This document shows positions 45,326 to 55,349 of a DNA stretch of 64,000 nt, piece by piece; positions within the stretch are counted from its first letter, which is position 1, and every line of letters begins with the position of its first letter. Source of the stretch: Butyrivibrio sp. AC2005 (GTDB lineage: Bacteria > Bacillota > Clostridia > Lachnospirales > Lachnospiraceae); contig NZ_KE384137.1 in assembly GCF_000424145.1 (NCBI RefSeq), positions 62,001 through 126,000 on the forward strand, read 5' to 3'. Both the position numbers and the translations under genes were made by a program. The notes beneath the pieces were generated by a model. The model worked only from the letters and a program-made list of their open reading frames with translations, ran no database searches and was not told the DNA's origin.

Positions 45326-46654
45326 ATGAACGATATAATTTTAAATGTAACTCCAAGTGTTTTTGGGGTAATTGCCTATATTCTTATTTCCATAGGCTAT
45401 TGGAATATTTTTAAAAAGTGCGGAGTTAAACCTTATTTGTCGTTTATTCCGATAGTAAGGGAATATAATATAAGCCTTTGCGCGGATAAAGAAGAGGATG
45501 GTAAGAATTACATTATACTTGCAATGATATATTATGTGTTGGAGGTATTATATACCGTATTTAAGGATAATGTAAAAATTGTCTTATTTTTATTTATTTT
45601 TCTTATTTCAGCTGCAATAGCGCTGTTTATATACCATTTGAGAATAAACCTTGGACTTATAAAGGTCTTTGGTCGTAGTAAAAAATGGATATGGGCGTTT
45701 ATTTTCTGTGAAACAATCACGGTACTTATTTTCGGTCTTTCAAAAAACTTTGTGCCGACAAAAAAGGTTGACATCGTTCCGGATAAGTATGGTGTAAAGG
45801 GACTTGACCAGGATATAAATTCAATTGATGACGGACTGACTGTAAATATTTCGGAAAAGACTTCATATTTTTATTTTAAGAAAAAAACATTATTAAAAGA
45901 TATACATATGAATATTAAAAAAGGGCATATGGTGCTTCTTCTCGGTGGATCAGGAGCAGGTAAAACCACGTTCTTAAATGCTATAACCGGCTATGAAAAG
46001 GCTAAGGCAAATATTACGCTTGGAGATATTGATGTGTATAAGGATTATGGCAAGATGATCTATGATGTGGGTTTTGTGCCGCAGCAGGATCTTGTTCGTG
46101 GTAATGATACGGTTACACTTACGCTTGCTGATGCTGCAGCTTTAAGACTGCCTTCAAATATACCTTTAAAAGAAAGATCAGAAAGAATAGACAAGGTTCT
46201 CGATCAGTTCGGACTTACTGTTGTTAAGCATAATCTTGTTGATAAGCTCTCCGGAGGACAAAAGAAGAGAGTCTCTATTGCAATGGAGTTTATATCGGAT
46301 CCGACACTTTTTATTTTGGATGAGCCCGATTCTGGACTTGACGGCGTTGTGGCCAGAAGTCTGTTTCAAAAACTACGTGCAATTGCAGATGAGGGTAAGA
46401 TTGTAATTGTAATTACGCACACACCGGACAGAGTTGTTGACTTGTTTGATGATGTTATTGTTCTTATAAAAGATAAGACCAGAACGGGACGACTTGCATT
46501 TTATGGCCCTGTTAAGGAGTCATATGAATTCTTTGATGAAAACACAATGGAAGGCATTTTAAGGAAAATCAATCCAAAGGATGTCGGAGGCGACGGAAGG
46601 GGCGAAGAATTCGTTGAGAAATATGCTGAGCTCATGAAGGGAAAAGTGGGGTGA
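45326..46654 (+). CDS. ABCG-type ATP-binding protein with N-terminal DUF5684-like membrane domain
   Basis: A 442-residue fusion. Residues about 1-145 hold four membrane segments and the DUF5684-like sequence YWNIFKKCGVKPYLSFIPIV. Residues about 170-410 are an ABC ATPase: GGSGAGKTT (near 209), PQQDLVRGNDTVTLTLAD, LSGGQKKRVSIAMEF and FILDEPDSGLDG. The form of the signature and the D-loop resemble ABCG/White half-transporters. The permease is separate and starts seven bases downstream. A membrane domain in front of the ATPase that is not the permease is unusual. GAGGGG precedes ATG 45326. Substrate unknown. Confidence 0.88.
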   Translation: MNDIILNVTPSVFGVIAYILISIGYWNIFKKCGVKPYLSFIPIVREYNISLCADKEEDGKNYIILAMIYYVLEVLYTVFKDNVKIVLFLFIFLISAAIALFIYHLRINLGLIKVFGRSKKWIWAFIFCETITVLIFGLSKNFVPTKKVDIVPDKYGVKGLDQDINSIDDGLTVNISEKTSYFYFKKKTLLKDIHMNIKKGHMVLLLGGSGAGKTTFLNAITGYEKAKANITLGDIDVYKDYGKMIYDVGFVPQQDLVRGNDTVTLTLADAAALRLPSNIPLKERSERIDKVLDQFGLTVVKHNLVDKLSGGQKKRVSIAMEFISDPTLFILDEPDSGLDGVVARSLFQKLRAIADEGKIVIVITHTPDRVVDLFDDVIVLIKDKTRTGRLAFYGPVKESYEFFDENTMEGILRKINPKDVGGDGRGEEFVEKYAELMKGKVG

Positions 46655-46660
46655 CGGAGC

Positions 46661-47605
46661 ATGAGAAGAAGACGTATCAAGCATACCGGTCGTTTTTTGC
46701 AGACTATTATATATCTCGGAAAATTATTCAGGATGTTTTTATTTCAGAATGACTGGAAGGTTTTGCCAATCTCTGCTGTAATTGCTGGACTGGTGGCTTT
46801 TTCTGTTGGTCAGAATCTCTTTAAGACTATGGAAGGCACACTTATGGGGAGTTTTGCCGTTGCCTGCATATGCGTATGGAATGGATTTTTTAATTCAATA
46901 CAGGTAATATGTCGTGAGAGGGCAATCGTAAAAAGAGATCACAGATCAGGACTTCATATTTCATCTTATATGGTTGCGCATATGATATATCAGGCAGTTC
47001 TTTGTGTAGTTCAATCCGGAATAATTATTTTTGTTTTTATGAGAATGAATGTAAAAATGCCTGACAAGAGCCTGATTACAGATTGGCCGCTCGTTGATAT
47101 CGGCATAACTCTGTTTCTTATAACGTACTGTGCTGATATGCTTGCACTTTTGATATCTGCTGTAGCAAGAACAACTACATCGGCTATGACAATCATGCCA
47201 TTTATTCTGATAGTTCAGCTTTTGTTTTCCGGTAGCTTTTTCTCACTACCGGAACAGGCAATGCCATTTACCAATCTCACAGCAACCAAATGGGGACTTA
47301 CAGCGCTGTGTGCTCAAGGGGATTATAATTCACTTCCCATGGTGAGTGTATGGAATAATGCTCTGAAGATGAAGAATGTTGAAATAAATAATGAAAAGCC
47401 TCTTTTAGATCTGTTCAAGTATGTTGAAAATAATAATATGAGAGATGATATTCTCATGATGACTGCAAAAGAGAATCAGATTGAAGATTATGCCTTCAGC
47501 AGGGAGGTTATTTACAATGCCTGGAAATGGCTTATTATGTGGACAATCATATATGTTTTTGTAGCAACGCTTTTACTTGAATTTATAGATAAAGATAATC
47601 GGTAG
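46661..47605 (+). CDS. ABC-2 type (ABCG-like) permease
   Basis: A 314-residue membrane protein with about six segments. VWNGFFNSIQVICRERAIVKRDHRSGLH is split here as ICRERAIVKRDHRSG, the ABCG-type coupling helix region just after the second segment; MIMPFILIVQLLFSGSFFSL is near the fifth. It forms the export channel for the ATP-binding protein encoded seven bases upstream. A hydrophilic stretch of about 75 residues between the last two segments is likely extracytoplasmic. Confidence 0.85.
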   Translation: MRRRRIKHTGRFLQTIIYLGKLFRMFLFQNDWKVLPISAVIAGLVAFSVGQNLFKTMEGTLMGSFAVACICVWNGFFNSIQVICRERAIVKRDHRSGLHISSYMVAHMIYQAVLCVVQSGIIIFVFMRMNVKMPDKSLITDWPLVDIGITLFLITYCADMLALLISAVARTTTSAMTIMPFILIVQLLFSGSFFSLPEQAMPFTNLTATKWGLTALCAQGDYNSLPMVSVWNNALKMKNVEINNEKPLLDLFKYVENNNMRDDILMMTAKENQIEDYAFSREVIYNAWKWLIMWTIIYVFVATLLLEFIDKDNR

Positions 47606-47661
47606 ACTCTTTTTGTTTTTAGAATAATAACTTAGAATATATGTATTGGGGAATATATTTT

Positions 47662-49587
47662 ATGGGGGTTACTGTGGGCGTAAATATTAAAAACAGAAAA
47701 AGGAATATAGGAGTATTTTTTAACTGTTCAGAGGAGAGATTTCAAAAAAGTTTTTGCCATTCACTGTCAACTGCAGCAAGAAAAAAGGATTATAATCTAA
47801 TTTTCTTTATGACTTTTGAGGTAATAGATGATGAGAGTGACTTCAATAGGATGAATGAGAAAATGATAAAGTTTGCGCCTATTGAGTATCTCGATGCAAT
47901 TATCATTGCCTATGATACTTTTGACAGGGAGTCAATCAGACAGAAGCTGGAAGATGAGATAAGGAAGAGAGCGTCCTGCCCTGTAATAAGCTTTAGGGAA
48001 AAATATAAAGATTTTTACAGTATTACAAGTAATGCCAATGACGCCATAAGCAATATGGTAAATCATCTTGCCGATTATCATCATTGCAATAATATAGCTT
48101 TCATGGCCGGCTATAAGTACCATTATGACAGTAATGAGCGACTTGAGATTTACAAAAAGGCCATGCGTATCAGAGAACTTCCTATCTATGATAATTATAT
48201 TTTTTATGGTGATATGTGGAGGTTTAAGGGAGAGGAAGCTTTCAGATATTTCTTTTCAGATCCGGAGCATATCCCGGATGCAGTAATATGCGCTAATGAC
48301 CATATGGCAAGAGCGCTTTGTAATGCTGCAATCGAGCATGGACTTGATATTCCTTCAGACCTTATTGTTACGGGTGTCGATGACATTGCAGAAGCGGTTG
48401 AATATCATCCTACGCTAACAACTGTCAGTGTTGATATAGAAAACATGACGATGCGCACTATAGAGCTGGCGGATAAGCTGATTCACAAACAATATATAAA
48501 ATCGGTCAATATTGTTCCGGCAAAAATAATGTACAGGGAAAGCTGTGGCTGTAATGGAGAGGAAGTGGTAGTTCCATATCAGCAGCAGTTAAATCAGTAT
48601 TATGAGAGAATGAGTCACTTGCTGGGGCAGCCCCATAATCAGACTATGTTCCAGATAGGACTTGATGGCTGCGACACACTAGAAGAGCTGCTTGGTACTA
48701 TTCAGAAGAACATTGATGTAGTAATGAAGCATAAAGCCTTCTTTATTTTTCTGTCAGGAAGAGATAATGAAAATGGCGGAAGGGATTTTAAAGAAGACAT
48801 TACCGATGAAGTTGAGCAGATATTTGGCTATAGAGATGGGGAAAGATTGCCGGAATATACAAGAAAGATCAGGACAGATACTTCTCAACTGTTGGATGAA
48901 TTTGAAAATGATAAGCCAAGAACAGTGTATTTTTCACTTCTTCATGACAGTACGAATTGTCTTGGGTTTGTTGTTTCCGAATTTGCCAGCTTAAATGATA
49001 CTGTTGACCAGTATTATTTTGATTATTTGCTGAAAATATCACTTGCCCTGAACAAGCATTATATGGCTGCAGAGTTGAAGTATCTCCTTGAACAGTCAAA
49101 GCAAAAGAGTCTTACCGATTTTATGACAAAACTGAGTAACAGGAGAGGCTTTGACCAGTTTGTATCGCAAAACATTAAGGAGTGGATTAAAGCAGCTGAA
49201 GAAATAGCTTTTATGACACTTGATATTGACGGGCTAAAGAAAATAAATGATGAGCTTGGCCATGAGGCCGGGGATCTTGCCATATCGGCTGCCGCAAAAA
49301 TTATCAGGAAGAGATGTCCTGATAATGGTTTGTGTGCAAGAATAGGCGGGGATGAGTTCCTGATGATATTCCCTGTTAAAAAAACATCACCGGATGAAAT
49401 TGCTTCTAAAATTGAAGCAGGCATGAAAAAAAGAAATATATCCGGAGCTTTTCCGTTTAAGCTTAGCGTATCTATCGGCTGGTACAAGACAATTATGGAA
49501 AAAGGAACCAGGATAGAGGATTGTCTTGCCGAAAGCGATCAGAAAATGTATGAAATAAAGAAAATTCACCATGGAGATGAATTTTAA
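47662..49587 (+). CDS. Periplasmic-binding-protein-fold sensor fused to GGDEF diguanylate cyclase
   Basis: A 641-residue protein without signal peptide or membrane segment. Residues about 15-290 are a LacI/GalR-type sugar-binding fold (PDAVICANDHMARALCNAAI, then GVDDIAEAVEYHPTLTTVSV), here without the HTH. A middle region (about 300-470) includes a coiled coil and a possible GAF-like domain. The C-terminal GGDEF domain (about 480-641) is complete: LTDFMTKLSNRRGFDQF, DIDGLKKINDELGHEAGD and ARIGGDEFLMIF. It should make c-di-GMP in response to a cytoplasmic ligand, perhaps a sugar. The start is uncertain: ATG 47641, ATG 47662 or GTG 47674. Confidence 0.87.
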   Translation: MGVTVGVNIKNRKRNIGVFFNCSEERFQKSFCHSLSTAARKKDYNLIFFMTFEVIDDESDFNRMNEKMIKFAPIEYLDAIIIAYDTFDRESIRQKLEDEIRKRASCPVISFREKYKDFYSITSNANDAISNMVNHLADYHHCNNIAFMAGYKYHYDSNERLEIYKKAMRIRELPIYDNYIFYGDMWRFKGEEAFRYFFSDPEHIPDAVICANDHMARALCNAAIEHGLDIPSDLIVTGVDDIAEAVEYHPTLTTVSVDIENMTMRTIELADKLIHKQYIKSVNIVPAKIMYRESCGCNGEEVVVPYQQQLNQYYERMSHLLGQPHNQTMFQIGLDGCDTLEELLGTIQKNIDVVMKHKAFFIFLSGRDNENGGRDFKEDITDEVEQIFGYRDGERLPEYTRKIRTDTSQLLDEFENDKPRTVYFSLLHDSTNCLGFVVSEFASLNDTVDQYYFDYLLKISLALNKHYMAAELKYLLEQSKQKSLTDFMTKLSNRRGFDQFVSQNIKEWIKAAEEIAFMTLDIDGLKKINDELGHEAGDLAISAAAKIIRKRCPDNGLCARIGGDEFLMIFPVKKTSPDEIASKIEAGMKKRNISGAFPFKLSVSIGWYKTIMEKGTRIEDCLAESDQKMYEIKKIHHGDEF

Positions 49588-49604
49588 ATAATTGATTTTT
49601 AGAA

Positions 49605-49633
49605 TTGTTAAAAACGTCCTAAGGAAGTATAAT
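49605..49633 (+). promoter_or_regulatory. Promoter of the ATP synthase operon
   Basis: TTGTTA (49605-49610) and TATAAT (49628-49633) are 17 bases apart, 46 bases before atpB. Confidence 0.8.
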
Positions 49634-49678
49634 AATATATGTTTAATATAGAAAATGCTTTTCAGGGACGGTATTATT

Positions 49679-50368
49679 ATGGATATTGGTGGACTTTTAA
49701 AAGAGCTGTTACTAGAGGATAAAGTGCTTATACACTTTGACTTTATGAACGGCTTTTTTGATATTAATAAGTCAGTTGTTGTGACCTGGGGTGTAATCGC
49801 TGTATTGGCCCTTACTCTGATTTTCTTAACAAGTAATATGAAGCTTCATGACATAAGGACAAAACAGCTTGTTGCAGAATCGATTGTAGACGGACTTCGA
49901 GGGATAACGGGAGGAATGCTCGGAGAGGAAGGCTATAAATACAGAGATTTTATGGCGGTTGTATTAGTGTTTATCGGAGCATCCAATCTGGTTGGGCTTT
50001 TCGGATTTACTCCGGCTACTATGGATCTGAACGTTACATTGGCTCTTGCACTTACAAGTATTGTACTTGTTGAGGCTGCCGGCATTATAGAAAAGGGATT
50101 CGGAAAATGGCTTAAGGGCTTTTCACAGCCAATGGCTATTGTTACTCCGATGAATATCTTAGAGCTTGCAATAAGACCTCTTTCTCTTTGCATGCGACTT
50201 TTCGGTAATGTCATCGGTGCGACGGTTATTATGGAACTGCTCAAAATGGCTGTTCCGGTAGTTGTTCCTGCCGCGTTTTCGGTTTATTTTGATATTTTTG
50301 ATGGCTTGATACAGGCATATGTATTTGTATTCCTTACATCTCTGTATATAAAGGAAGCCATTGAATAA
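49679..50368 (+). CDS. atpB: F1Fo ATP synthase subunit a
   Basis: The 229-residue membrane subunit that forms the ion half-channels against the c-ring. The essential Arg lies in LSLCMRLFGNVIGA (about residue 175), and ELAIRPLSL precedes it. About five or six membrane segments are visible. ATG 49679 (AGGG upstream) is preferred to ATG 49655, which has no ribosome site. It is the first gene of the operon; no atpI is seen before it. Confidence 0.93.
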   Translation: MDIGGLLKELLLEDKVLIHFDFMNGFFDINKSVVVTWGVIAVLALTLIFLTSNMKLHDIRTKQLVAESIVDGLRGITGGMLGEEGYKYRDFMAVVLVFIGASNLVGLFGFTPATMDLNVTLALALTSIVLVEAAGIIEKGFGKWLKGFSQPMAIVTPMNILELAIRPLSLCMRLFGNVIGATVIMELLKMAVPVVVPAAFSVYFDIFDGLIQAYVFVFLTSLYIKEAIE

Positions 50369-50407
50369 TAAATGAGGTTTTTAAGAATAATTAAGGAGGA
50401 AATATAT

Positions 50408-50623
50408 ATGAGTTTAACAGCAATAGGTGCTGCGATTGCAGCATTTACAGGAATTGGAGCAGGTATCGGTATTGGTATAGCTACAGCCAAGGCAGTTGAT
50501 GCCGTTGCAAGACAGCCTGAAGCAGATGGAAAGATCATGAAGCTCCTGCTTCTTGGTTGTGCACTTGCAGAGGCTACAGCTATTTATGGTTTCGTTGTAT
50601 CTATCATGATACTATTTACCTGA
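50408..50623 (+). CDS. atpE: F1Fo ATP synthase subunit c
   Basis: A 71-residue two-helix proteolipid with the RQPE polar loop (35-38) and the ion-binding Glu55 in ALAEATAIYG. Compared with the well known Na+ type (Ilyobacter), the Gln32 position is Ile22, the Ser66 position is Ala56 and Val63 is Leu53, with Tyr kept. Loss of the Na+ side ligands points to a proton-type ring (inference). AAGGAGGA seven bases before ATG 50408 fixes the start, against an upstream in-frame ATG at 50372. Confidence 0.95.
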   Translation: MSLTAIGAAIAAFTGIGAGIGIGIATAKAVDAVARQPEADGKIMKLLLLGCALAEATAIYGFVVSIMILFT

Positions 50624-50645
50624 TATTTTTGGGAGGATTACTACA

Positions 50646-51137
50646 GTGTTAAGTATCAGCATAATGAACATTGTATATACAGTGATTAATCTTTTAATCC
50701 TCTATGTGGTGTTCAGATTATTTTTGTTTAAAAGAGTTGATGCAGTTCTTCAAAAAAGGCGAGAAGAAATTGAGCAGGCCACAGCTGAAGCTGTTAAGAA
50801 AGAAAAGGAAGCAGAAAATTTCAAGGAGAGCTATGCTAAAAAGCTTCAGGATGTTGGCAAAGAATGCGATGAAATGGTTGCTAAATCCAAGAAGGATGGC
50901 TATGACGAGTATGATCGCATTATAAATGATGCTAAGGAAAAGGCTGAGCAGATAATTATTGAAGCTAAGCATAATGCTCAGATTGAGGCTCAGCGTGAGA
51001 AGGATGCATATGTTTCAGAACTCACAGATCTTGTTGTGCATGCTGCTAATAAGATTGCTGTTTCCAAGCACGATGAGGAGACTGACAAGGAGCTTTATAA
51101 CAAGTTTATCTTTGAGGCTATTGAGAAAAGCGAATAA
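50646..51137 (+). CDS. atpF: F1Fo ATP synthase subunit b
   Basis: A 163-residue peripheral stalk subunit: one N-terminal membrane helix (about 5-25, NIVYTVINLLILYVVFRLFL) and a long charged helix to the end. It starts at GTG 50646 behind GGAGG. The length is that of a normal b, so the missing delta domain is not fused here (as it is in mycobacteria). Only 23 bases separate it from atpA, leaving no room for an atpH gene. Confidence 0.93.
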   Translation: MLSISIMNIVYTVINLLILYVVFRLFLFKRVDAVLQKRREEIEQATAEAVKKEKEAENFKESYAKKLQDVGKECDEMVAKSKKDGYDEYDRIINDAKEKAEQIIIEAKHNAQIEAQREKDAYVSELTDLVVHAANKIAVSKHDEETDKELYNKFIFEAIEKSE

Positions 51138-51160
51138 CTGATATCAGAGGTTTGATATTT

Positions 51161-52960
51161 ATGATAAACGAAAACAAAGCAAAGCTTCGCTATTCTTCTG
51201 TTGCTCCATCAGATTCACAGGCTGAACAGATTAAGAAGGCGCTGGCAAAAAAGTTCAATAACCCTGATCTTGAGCTAGAAATTATTCATGATCCTAAAGT
51301 TAGCGGTGGTTTCGTAGTAAATTATGGCAACTTTGAGTATGACTGGAGTGATGAAGGTCGTACAAGACAGCTGAAGGAGCTTATTGAACTAACTAAAAAA
51401 AGACAAAATACAAGTGCAGAGAATCTTGTTTCCATAATCAGAGACAGGGTTAATAATTTTGACCTTAAGGCTGAAGGAAAAGAGGTCGGCAGAACTATAT
51501 GGGTTGGTGACGGAATTGCTAATGTTGTCGGTATTGATCATGCTTTTTATGGTGAAATAGTACGTTTTGAAGATGGAACCAAAGGCATGGTACAGGATAT
51601 ACGTGATGACCATATCGGTGTAATTCTGTTCGGCAGCGACGAAGGAATCAGACAGGGAAGCAGGTGTGTGCGTACTTACAAACAGGCAGGTATTCCTGTT
51701 GGAGAGGCCTTCGTTGGAAGAGTAATTGACGCTCTTGGTAATCCGATAGATGGCAAGGAAGAGATAAAGACAGATGTTTATCGTCCTGTTGAAGAACCGG
51801 CTCCCGGTATAGTTGAGAGGCGTTCTGTTAATGAACCCCTTGAAACAGGTATATTGTCGATTGATACAATGTTTCCTATCGGTCGTGGTCAGCGTGAGCT
51901 TATTATCGGCGACAGACAGACAGGTAAGACATCAATTGCAATGGATGCAATTCTGAACCAAAAGGGTAAGGATGTAATATGTATCTATGTTGCGATTGGT
52001 CAGAAAGCAAGTACTATAGCTAAACTTATAAATACTCTTAAGGAAGCCGGTGCCATGGGATATTCCATAATAGTTGCATCAACAGCATCTGACAGTGCAC
52101 CGCTTCAGTATATTGCTCCGTATGCAGGTACAGCCATGGCTGAATACTTTATGCTTATGGGAAAGGATGTTCTTATTGTTTATGATGACCTTTCCAAACA
52201 TGCGGTTGCTTACAGAGCCTTATCGCTGCTGCTTGAAAGATCTCCAGGAAGAGAAGCTTATCCCGGAGATGTATTCTACCTGCATTCGAGACTTCTTGAG
52301 AGATCAAGTAAGCTTTCAAGTGATCTTGGAGGAGGCTCAATTACTGCGCTTCCCATAATTGAAACTCAGGCAGGAGATGTTTCTGCATATATTCCTACAA
52401 ATGTTATTTCAATCACTGACGGACAGATTTTCCTTGAATCAGATCTGTTCTTCGAAGGAATGAGACCTGCTGTTAATGTAGGTTTGTCTGTATCACGTGT
52501 TGGTAGTGCTGCCCAGACGAAGGCTATGAAGAAGGCTGCGGGAAGTATTCGTATTGATCTTGCTCAGTATAGAGAGATGGCTGTATTTACACAGTTTGCA
52601 TCTGATCTTGATGAAACAACCAAGAATCAGCTTCGACATGGAAGCGTACTTATGGAACTTTTAAAACAGCCTTTGGGTAGGCCGTATGCAATGTATGAGC
52701 AGGTAATTCTTCTTGTTTGTGCAAACAGCGGAAAACTTGATTTTGTTCCGGTTAATCAGGTTAAGGATTACAAGAATAAACTTCTTAAGTATTTTGAAGA
52801 TAATAAGAAGGATATTATTGAGGACCTTACCAAGTCCAGGGATTTATCAGATGCAACCAGGAAGGCTATTCTTGAAACTGCTGATGCGTTCGAGAAGATC
52901 AACAATGAAGCTTTAAAGCAGGAACTAAAAAACAAAAGGAAAAGACTGGTTTTAGATTAA
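51161..52960 (+). CDS. atpA: F1Fo ATP synthase alpha subunit with fused N-terminal delta (OSCP C-terminal) domain
   Basis: A 599-residue alpha, about 95 residues longer than usual. Residues 8-75 match the C-terminal domain of delta/OSCP: LRYSSVAPSDSQAEQIKKAL (compare SAAALSEQQ... of E. coli delta), HDPKVSGGFVVNYGNFEYDW (compare [20 protein letters not shown]) and a closing helix RTRQLKELIEL. From about 85 a standard alpha begins (ENLVSIIRDRVNNF, then VGDGIANVVGID). Walker A GDRQTGKT is near 250-257. AGAGG lies ten bases before ATG 51161, and the frame is unbroken. Normally one delta holds the top of F1; three alphas would bring three copies of this domain. Confidence 0.93.
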   Translation: MINENKAKLRYSSVAPSDSQAEQIKKALAKKFNNPDLELEIIHDPKVSGGFVVNYGNFEYDWSDEGRTRQLKELIELTKKRQNTSAENLVSIIRDRVNNFDLKAEGKEVGRTIWVGDGIANVVGIDHAFYGEIVRFEDGTKGMVQDIRDDHIGVILFGSDEGIRQGSRCVRTYKQAGIPVGEAFVGRVIDALGNPIDGKEEIKTDVYRPVEEPAPGIVERRSVNEPLETGILSIDTMFPIGRGQRELIIGDRQTGKTSIAMDAILNQKGKDVICIYVAIGQKASTIAKLINTLKEAGAMGYSIIVASTASDSAPLQYIAPYAGTAMAEYFMLMGKDVLIVYDDLSKHAVAYRALSLLLERSPGREAYPGDVFYLHSRLLERSSKLSSDLGGGSITALPIIETQAGDVSAYIPTNVISITDGQIFLESDLFFEGMRPAVNVGLSVSRVGSAAQTKAMKKAAGSIRIDLAQYREMAVFTQFASDLDETTKNQLRHGSVLMELLKQPLGRPYAMYEQVILLVCANSGKLDFVPVNQVKDYKNKLLKYFEDNKKDIIEDLTKSRDLSDATRKAILETADAFEKINNEALKQELKNKRKRLVLD

Positions 52961-52971
52961 GGTGATTTTCA

Positions 52972-53904
52972 GTGGCAAATATTAAAGAAATTCGCGATCG
53001 AATCGGAAGTATTCGCGACACAATGAAAATTACAAATGCGATGTATATGATATCATCGAACAAGCTTAGGAAGGCTAAGAAACAGCTTGCAGATACTGAG
53101 CCTTATTTCTATGCGCTACAGGCAATGATAGCAAGAGTTTCCAGACATATTCCGGATGATGTAGATGATATTTTTCTTAAGACAACGGAGGATATTCCCT
53201 TTGAACACAGAGCTAAGGGATATCTTGTCCTTACCTCTGACAAGGGACTTGCAGGTGCGTTTAATCATAACGTCGTAAGAATGGCAGAAGAACATATAAA
53301 ACAGAACAATAAGCTTAAAAATTATAAGCTATATGTTGTCGGTGAGTTTGGAAGGCATTATTTTACGTCTCTTGGACTGAAGATTGATGAAAACTTCCGA
53401 TACACTGCACAGAATCCTAACCTTGACAGAGCCAGAGATATTGCATCCATTCTTATTGATGATTATACAAACGGAGTAATAGACGAGGTGTATGTTGTTT
53501 ACACTTCCATGAAGAACTCTTTGACTAGTGAAGTGAAGATGGAGAAGATACTTCCGCTTGATATAATCGAAAATGCAAGAAACAGATATAGAATAATCGA
53601 TGCATATAACGAAGAGTTTGTTTTTGAGCCCAGTCCAAAGGCTATTCTTGATAATATAGTTCCGAATTTTATATGCGGATTTATTTACGGTGCTTTGGTT
53701 GAAACATTTTGTTCTGAGCAAAACTCCAGAATGATGGCTATGGACAACGCAAATAAAAATGCCACCTCGATGATAGGCGAACTGCAAAAACAGTACAACA
53801 GACAAAGGCAGGCAGCTATAACGCAGGAAATTACGGAGGTTGCAAGTGGTGCCAAGGCGCTTAAGAGAGCCAAGGCAGCAAAAGCTGCAAAGCAGAAAAA
53901 ATAA
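52972..53904 (+). CDS. atpG: F1Fo ATP synthase gamma subunit with basic C-terminal extension
   Basis: A 310-residue rotor subunit (E. coli has 287). The N-terminus IKEIRDRIGSIRDTMKITNA and the C-terminal helix RQAAITQEITEVASGAKAL are canonical; after the usual end there are 13 more residues, KRAKAAKAAKQKK. The gamma C-terminus lies at the top of the rotor, so this tail would protrude towards the alpha N-termini, where the fused delta domains are. GTG 52972 follows AAGGTGA at 52959-52965. Confidence 0.93.
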   Translation: MANIKEIRDRIGSIRDTMKITNAMYMISSNKLRKAKKQLADTEPYFYALQAMIARVSRHIPDDVDDIFLKTTEDIPFEHRAKGYLVLTSDKGLAGAFNHNVVRMAEEHIKQNNKLKNYKLYVVGEFGRHYFTSLGLKIDENFRYTAQNPNLDRARDIASILIDDYTNGVIDEVYVVYTSMKNSLTSEVKMEKILPLDIIENARNRYRIIDAYNEEFVFEPSPKAILDNIVPNFICGFIYGALVETFCSEQNSRMMAMDNANKNATSMIGELQKQYNRQRQAAITQEITEVASGAKALKRAKAAKAAKQKK

Positions 53905-55323
<1,419 letters not shown>

Positions 55324-55349
55324 TGCCTTTGATGTAAAGGAGATTTAAA

